Source: Cylicocyclus nassatus
Taxonomy: Eukaryota; Nematoda; Chromadorea; Rhabditida; Strongylidae
Direction: 5' to 3'
Assembly (NCBI GenBank): GCA_958299035.1
Contig: CATQJL010000305.1
Coordinates: 34,175,733-34,239,732, forward strand
Length of the DNA stretch: 64,000 nucleotides
The number at the start of each line of letters is the position of its first letter. The stretch's first letter is position 1. The notes beneath the pieces are model-generated. The model made no database searches. It was not told where the DNA came from and worked only from the letters and a program-made list of their open reading frames with translations. Below are positions 58,501 to 64,000 of the stretch, piece after piece. The position numbers and the translations under genes are program-made.

Positions 58501-59892
58501 TTTTGACGGTATACCGCGAATTGTGTACTAAATGCGCGTCATCGCTTGCGGCTCCACTCGCACACATTTTCAATATATCCATGATGTTGGGAGAAGTTCC
58601 ACTATGTGGAAAGACCTTGGTTACAGCTATACCTAAAGTTAATGAAGCATTTTTTCTTACCAATTTTCGCCCCATTAATTTACTGCTTAACCCTGTCAAA
58701 ATCATGGGGAGAATTATAGGAGGTAAATTAATAAACTGGCTCAATAGCTCGGGTCTAATCCCCGATGAACAGCATGGATTTTTGAACGGTCTTTCTACCA
58801 CCACCAATCTGGTAGAAAGTGTGTTTAAGTGAAGCTTGGCAATCAATGAGGGCAAATTTGTTGACTTTTTTTATTGACCTCACTAAGGCATTTGATAAGC
58901 TTTGTCATTCTAAACTACTAATTAAGGTGACCAAAATTGGGGTTGGAGGTAATCTGCTTCCTGGTTGACGTCTCATTTGCGTGATCGACATATGACTGTA
59001 AGAGTTGGACCTCATCACTCCAAAATCACTGCTGCACTAGTAATGTCCCTCAGGAGGGGGGGGGGAGGGGTTTAGCTCCCTTGCTCTTCCTGATTTATAC
59101 CCTCGACATACCTTCTGTTTTGAAAACTTCCCCTAGCATACAAGTAAAAACGTATGGTGATTAGGGCATTGCAAACTTTTTTTGACAAATTGATTAAATA
59201 GTGTAATAGCTGGAATCTAGCGTTGAACCTTGATAAATGCTCAACTCTTCATCTTGGAGGTGGTTCCCAGATTCCTGCCACATCAAAGGCACTACGTTGA
59301 AAGGATGTGATGCTGTTAGAGATCTGGGCGTACTGACTGATACAAATCTTAGCTTCATTAAGCACGTCGATATGACAATCAAGAAAGCATATTCATCGCT
59401 TTTCATGCTTTTTCGCAATACTAATACCAGCTTGCCAAGGATACCTGAATTGCTGTATAAAGCGTTTGTTCTCCCTCTCCTGGAATACTGTTCTCAGATC
59501 TGGTCTCCCTTTCGCATAAAAATATGCGTAGAGTAGAAAAGGTTCAACAGCATTTTACGAGGTTGGTGTATAGAAGCTTACCACCCAGAATGACCAATCG
59601 GCGGTATTTTCGGATCTTGCATTCTGCTTTTAAGTTTTCTAAGGAAAGAGAACAAACTAAAAGCTAGCAAGTACTGGATTCTGTTCCTACCAGTGAAAGG
59701 TCTGGTTCCTTGAACCTGCAATATCCAAAAATTCGGCGCAGAATATACCTACTGATGTTCAATAACGTTTTCTATAGGGGAGCTAGGTGGCTTTCGTGTC
59801 TCCCTCTTGATACCATTAGTGCAGATAGTAGTCATATTTTCAGGAGTAGACTAAGAAGTTTTGACTTGTCAAGTATCGCTGAAATTGATTAG
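55509..59892 (+). pseudogene. CR1-type LINE remnant 2 (ORF1-like, endonuclease, RT)
   Basis: ORF1-like part: MPPKGSRVTKKG at 55509 and, after a frameshift, MYRVGRMVSKPARPRLAKVV then MTPEERKRDYELRVEARER to 56166. Endonuclease (APE type): ITETWLTAKILDSEVLGG (56.28 kb), SDRRCRRGGGVC, TILLGDFNLQIGW (56.6 kb) and SSDHSILIFD (56.8 kb). RT: FRPINLLLNPVKIMGRII and DEQHGFLNGLSTTTNLVES (58.66-58.83 kb), FYIDLTKAFDKL (58.88 kb), VPQ followed by a G-run (59.05 kb), then YGD-stop in place of YADD (59.15 kb). C-terminal part: RDLGVLTDTNLSFIKHVD, LPLLEYCSQIWSPF and ARWLSCLPLDTISADSS, ending at TAG 59890-59892. Many frameshifts and stops; a 1.02-kb mariner-type element interrupts it at 57216-58236. Confidence 0.85.
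57216..58236. mobile_element. Mariner-type element X1, inserted in LINE 2
   Basis: 1,021 bp, TA-flanked, with termini TTAGGTCGTTCCGAAAGTAA inverted at both ends and a subterminal stretch with GATGCAGCATTTCAT. No transposase. LINE coding resumes on either side of the insertion. Confidence 0.85.
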
Positions 59893-60726
59893 CGTTGCCT
59901 GACAGTCAAAGCCTTTTTTGTATCAGAGATGCTGGACTTGTATTTATTGCTAGGCATGTGCTATATGGCTGTGTTTGTGGATGGATCTCCGATATAGGCT
60001 TTGTTTCCTATCACGTTTTCTTTTCAAATTTCATCTTATAAACCGCCATTTCAGGTGCTCTCGGGTCTTATAATGGTTTGTTTTTCAATTATGGCTATAA
60101 ATTATGGCTTTGACGCCTTCGTGTGTCTCCTAACGTTGCGTCACACTTGTGATTTCGGTGTACTCGTTTTCTTCTAGTTTCTAACCAGTATCTCATCATC
60201 TTAGTCCGAGTCTTTTTCGCTCAGCTATCTAGTATTCAATCGGACAGCTTCTGATCTAACCAAATGGATTGCATGTGAATCTTTTCATCTTTGGGGTCAT
60301 TGGGTCTCCCAGCATTCCGGCTAGGCGGGGTTATGGTTATTATACCTGGGCCAGACCCGCCTTACAAACTGTCGGTTTGCTTTCAAGATTAATATAAAGA
60401 TTGTTCCGCTGGCAACGAGGGGGCATGGGTCCCATCTCCTTGGAGTTATAACTTCTGGAGTTATGAGTATCAATGCCTGTCAATACCTACACGTACACAT
60501 ATCTATCCATCAGCCTATCAACATATTCAATGCAAGCCGCTTTATCTTTCTTACATTAGTCTGACTAGAATTAGACTCGAATTGATATGGTGATGTCTGC
60601 ATTTGTTTACCCTAATTTCACGCGTACAAGGCGCACCCTGTTTGCTTTATCCGCGCACAGACCAAAGCACACCGCGCGGTTGATTTGCGGCAGATGCCAC
60701 AATAGAGCATGATAGAGCGCCAAATA
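59893..60726. other. Downstream of LINE 2, unassigned
   Basis: Possibly LINE 3' untranslated region at first; nothing else recognised. Confidence 0.3.
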
Positions 60727-62047
60727 TTAGGTTGTCCCATAATTATTAGGTTGGAAACTAAGTTTTGCAACTTGTCTCATAACTTTTCTCTCACTCAACA
60801 TGGTGCACTCAAATTTTGCCACTGTGTTGGTTATTACGTAAACTACAAGTGCAGCTGCTGTCCTACCAAATTCTGACGCAGCAGTGAGGGTTACGGTAGG
60901 TGCATGGTATGAAGGGAAAAAATTCAAAGTTTGACGGATTTGGCTGAAACTTGGCATAGGGGTGTTATCTGACATGCTGATCACGAAAACGATAGTGAAA
61001 TTGCGTGATAAGGACTTTTTTGTAGCATTACTGTAGGTGTACGATATGAGGTCTCACCCTAAACAAGGAAAAAGGCGTTGATTCAACAAATGAATATGAT
61101 ATTCGCGCTCGGCAGGTCAAATAACCTTACTGTGTAAAGTCTCGGCGGAATTTAGGCTACGGACTCTTTAGTCATTGACGGTCGTTCCAGCAGCTCTTGC
61201 GTACAACGACTCGTTCGACTTTGTGAGGACGCCAAATCTCGACATACCCCTAAATTCTGTTTCTTTCTTACTAGGCCAAAGGAGTCAACCTCCAGCTCCA
61301 ATAATATAGACGAATCCGGATTACTGCGCATGGTCTAGGCTGCTTAAGGCTTCATTTTAGCTTGGAACCCTAAAAATTCTCAAATTTCACTAGTTTTCGA
61401 AAAATGCCCAAAACTTTTCTATTTCGTTTTCAAAATTCAAACGGTTTGGGCGCACTTGTAACACACATTACTCTCTACATAATGCCAAAATTTGAGTGCG
61501 CCATGTTGAGTGTGAGGAAAGTTATGAGACCAGTTGCAAAACTTAGTTTCCAGCCTAATATTTAGCGTTTTTACTTCGACGGTCGTCTTTTTGTATCTAT
61601 CCTTCATCTGATGCAGCTTGAATAACCATTCGATAGGGCAAAGCAAGCTCTACAAGATGGCTGTCAAAAGCCTGCGTAAATCATAATCCGCGTAAAGTTT
61701 TGAGCTAAAATATGGTAGTAGTCAAAAACGAACTTTTCTGTCAAAAATCGTATCTCCGCCCCAAAAAATTCTAGAAAAATTCCTTATTCAAACTAGCATA
61801 TGCTTGACACATCGAACAATCAACTGTACAATTCGTATTTTTTCCATGGCTAGAAATGAAGAAAAAATTGAATGGAGTAAAAAGGCAAGGTTCGCCCCTA
61901 GAAGTCCTGAGCTCCTCCCGCACACGTGATCATGTAGGTCATACATGCAGAAGTATATGATGTTTTTGAAAATTCTGAAGGTGCCTCAGTTCTGGAGAAA
62001 TGCTGATGTTTATGGCAAAAACGGTAAATAATTATGGGATACCCTAA
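60727..62047. mobile_element. Mariner-type element U, split by family A copy 3
   Basis: Left end TTAGGTTGTCCCATAATTAT and right end ATAATTATGGGATACCCTAA, with TA outside both. Family A copy 3 lies about 18 bp inside the left end. The interior (61.63 kb) has GGGCAAAGCAAGCTCTACAA, shared with foldback elements C, E and F. Confidence 0.65.
60746..61558. mobile_element. Mariner-type MITE, family A, copy 3 (inverted)
   Basis: 813 bp, TA-flanked, termini TTAGGTTGGAAACTAAG and CTTAGTTTCCAGCCTAA. Its interior is in the opposite orientation to copies 1 and 2. Nested in element U. Confidence 0.85.
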
Positions 62048-62049
62048 TA

Positions 62050-62490
62050 GCTGTCGCACCAGATATCAAGCTTGGTAAGATAAGGATGAAGATACTGACC
62101 TGAATTTCGTCCTTACAACACGAAGAGATCCAAAACACTAAGTATGTTATCCGTAGGCCAACTGATGAGTGATTCATTCCAAAACTGGTAATGATTTTCT
62201 TTACAGAATTTGAATGACAGCGCATCCAACAGAAAGAAGCCTTGAGCACTAGGCGCTATGAGCTCGGAGGTTTACTACTGCATTCTCACTTCGAAATCCA
62301 AACTATCACGACAATGGAACGTAACAACTACGAAACAAAGTCAAAGCGAAGAGAAACATAAGACTTCCAAAGCAAATTGCATGAAAATATAGCAATAACT
62401 GAACGATAGGAGCCAACTTGACAAACGGAAAATGACAAACGGCAAAGCGAAAGGTTTTGTAGGATGATGAATTTGTAAAGAGCATTGAAA
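62050..62490. other. Unassigned spacer
   Basis: No feature recognised. Confidence 0.35.
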
Positions 62491-62493
62491 GGA

Positions 62494-63867
62494 TCACATG
62501 GATTGCGCGTCGCTCAGGTGATCTCCTACTCTGCCATCAAGTACATTCTCTCCTCCCCCGTCCTCAAGATCGCTTTCTCCTCCTTCGTTTTCGAGCTCAC
62601 TTACTCCTAATTCGTGATCAAGTTCGCCTTCTCCTACTTCGTCATGTTCGCTTTCTCCGAAGGCTCGTCTGAAGCCATTTCATACGCATTCACTAATTTC
62701 TCAAATACTTGCCATACCCAAGAGCACACTTCTGCGTACGTTCATGTCTCATATGTCCCTGTCTAGTGTATGTATGCCTGCTCTCATCAATCATCCACTC
62801 CTCCCATCTCTTTCTGAGCTTGCTTTTGAAGCATGTTTACAGATATATCTTGTGGCTGGAGATTTTTTGTGAGTCTCCTGGTATCACGGCGATCTTCGTT
62901 CTTCTTCATAAGGCTTCTGTGGATCCCGAAATCAAATGGCATCAAGCCGAATCAAGAATAAGTACGGATTGCTCCGGGGAAGTTGCAGGATCTTTCCGCG
63001 CCATCCAACATGTTTCAATCCAATCAGTCATGAGGACTTCATTCATCCATCCCCGACAATTCGCTTTTACGACAACTCCTGAAATTCATATCAGGAGAAT
63101 AAGTAGATTTTGAGACCTATATGCAACGCTAACCGGGTGGCGTATCCTTGGGGATTGTCTTCCTATCAAATATTACCATTGGTGGACAGAAGTTGCCATC
63201 AGCGGTCACACCAAGGACGACCGTAAAGTTGGTTTTTTCTCCTCCTAAACCAACAGATTAGGAATGTATAAACTGGCTAAATCTTACCTGTTGTCGTTAT
63301 AGTAATGTCCTGTGCTCCTTTCCTGTCCACTGTATACTTTCCAGGCATGTCAAAAGTGACTGGAACCTCGCCCATGTTCCCGATGTCCTTGAGAAGAATT
63401 GTGGCAGTCTCAGCTTTCAAAAGGGCGCGGAACCTATCCATGAGATCTATTGCGTTTTCAGGAGGATGCGGCCTTTTGATGTGGTGGCTCTTACCGATAA
63501 TCCTGCGCGTTGCATAAATTTGTTACACCATCCGCTGCCAGCTCTAAAGTTCATGATATACATAGCTGCCGCCATGCGTTTTGCTTCCAAACGGATTTGA
63601 ATAGTCGATACCTTGCGTTTCTCTTCACGCTGTTCAATCACCCATTTTTTGAGAGATTCTTCAAGATCTGGCCACTTTGGCTAAGCAGAGCGCAACTCGT
63701 AGCGCATCTATGTCTGCCATCCATTTCCTCACTTGGGATTTATTCACTCCATATGATTTCGCAGCACGATTCCCATTCTTTCTGCCAGTATGTGTGCTGA
63801 TCTCCTCCGAGTATGCGACAACATTCATCTTGAAAGATGCTGTGTAGCTTCTTCTTTTTGACTGCAT
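62494..63867 (-). pseudogene. pogo/Tigger-like DDE transposase, decayed, with two introns
   Basis: On the minus strand: MQSKRRSYTASFKMNVVAY and KSYGVNKSQVRKWMADI (Brinker/pogo-type N-terminal DNA-binding helices). Then WPDLEESLKKWVIEQREEKR and RAGSGWCNKFMQRAGLSVR (CENP-B-type helix-turn-helix). The DDE domain follows: GNMGEVPVTFDMPGKYTVDR, NFTVVLGVTADGNFCPPMV, RGWMNEVLMTDWIE, VLILDS, QPQDISVN and KRWEEWMIDE. A long acidic tail (FGESEHDEVGEGELDHE onward) ends at TGA near 62494. Introns: about 44 bp near 63288-63245 and 55 bp at 63133-63079. Defects: at least three frameshifts, a stop in DSA*CHL where the family has DSFRGHL, and Gly replacing the first catalytic Asp (NMGE for NMDE). Such proteins cut and paste DNA at TA. 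No element termini were found. Confidence 0.8.
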
Positions 63868-64000
63868 CACAACTGGACTTCTTCTCACATGTGAATTAAG
63901 AGCTGTAATATTTTCTAATTCTCGCCGTCCTTGAATTTCGCGCCAATACAATAGCAGGCTGGAAAAGCGGCGCACCTGTTTATGGTTTCCGTGCGAGACT

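Noticed and set aside
1..64000. tRNA or rRNA genes
   Set aside because: No cloverleaf with GGTTCGAATCC-type T arm or rRNA core sequence was noticed on reading; a tRNA scan would settle it.

Overview
The window looks like nuclear DNA of a nematode. It is gene-poor and very rich in transposable elements. Evidence for a nematode: a neprilysin-type (M13) gene whose small introns are 47 and 51 bp with CTTCAG/TTTAG acceptors; two elements carrying a near-exact SL1 spliced-leader sequence; and nematode-style Tc1/mariner, CR1-like LINE, GIY-YIG (Penelope-type), pogo, hAT, piggyBac-like and rolling-circle-type repeats. Nothing is organised like a bacterial operon.

Layout. 0-4.3 kb: two mariner-type MITEs, a solo LTR with a perfect 5-bp target duplication, and a terminal-inverted-repeat element (G1) with an SL-RNA-like cassette. 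4.3-6.75 kb: a dead CR1/Jockey-type LINE (minus strand) broken by a hAT MITE. 6.85-11.8 kb: a nest of foldback elements F > E > (D + C), plus a nearly intact Tc1 element. 11.8-19 kb: retroelement scraps, G2 with a second SL-like cassette, G3, a 500-N gap flanked by SMART-primer sequence, a GIY-YIG retroelement tail and HINE-like repeats. 20-24 kb: a minisatellite and a 1.68-kb hAT foldback element with a perfect 8-bp TSD.

25.06-35.62 kb holds four exons (191 codons) of a secreted M13 peptidase-like gene. Its second intron is 9.9 kb and is filled with nested elements: a PIF-like MITE, a rolling-circle composite, a 2.2-kb hAT, TTAA-type MITEs and a GC-rich block. The rest of the protease, including the zinc-binding HExxH region, was not found.

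36-53 kb: a piggyBac-like MITE, then a mariner-type element (X2) split by a 12.9-kb insertion. The insertion carries about 69 tandem copies of a 174-bp monomer and ends in a (GTCT)n HINE-like unit. A shorter, decayed version with the same order of parts lies in reverse orientation at 26.7-31.9 kb, inside the protease intron. The two giant minus-strand ORFs over the array arise because 174 is divisible by 3 and the monomer lacks stops in two frames.

53-64 kb: more mariner-type MITEs, a second dead LINE (55.5-59.9 kb) interrupted by a 1.02-kb mariner-type element, and a decayed pogo/Tigger-like transposase with two introns at the right end.

The most unusual signals are the SL1-like RNA cassettes inside G elements; the satellite array expanded inside a rolling-circle-like composite; and an internal sequence module shared by element families whose termini are unrelated.
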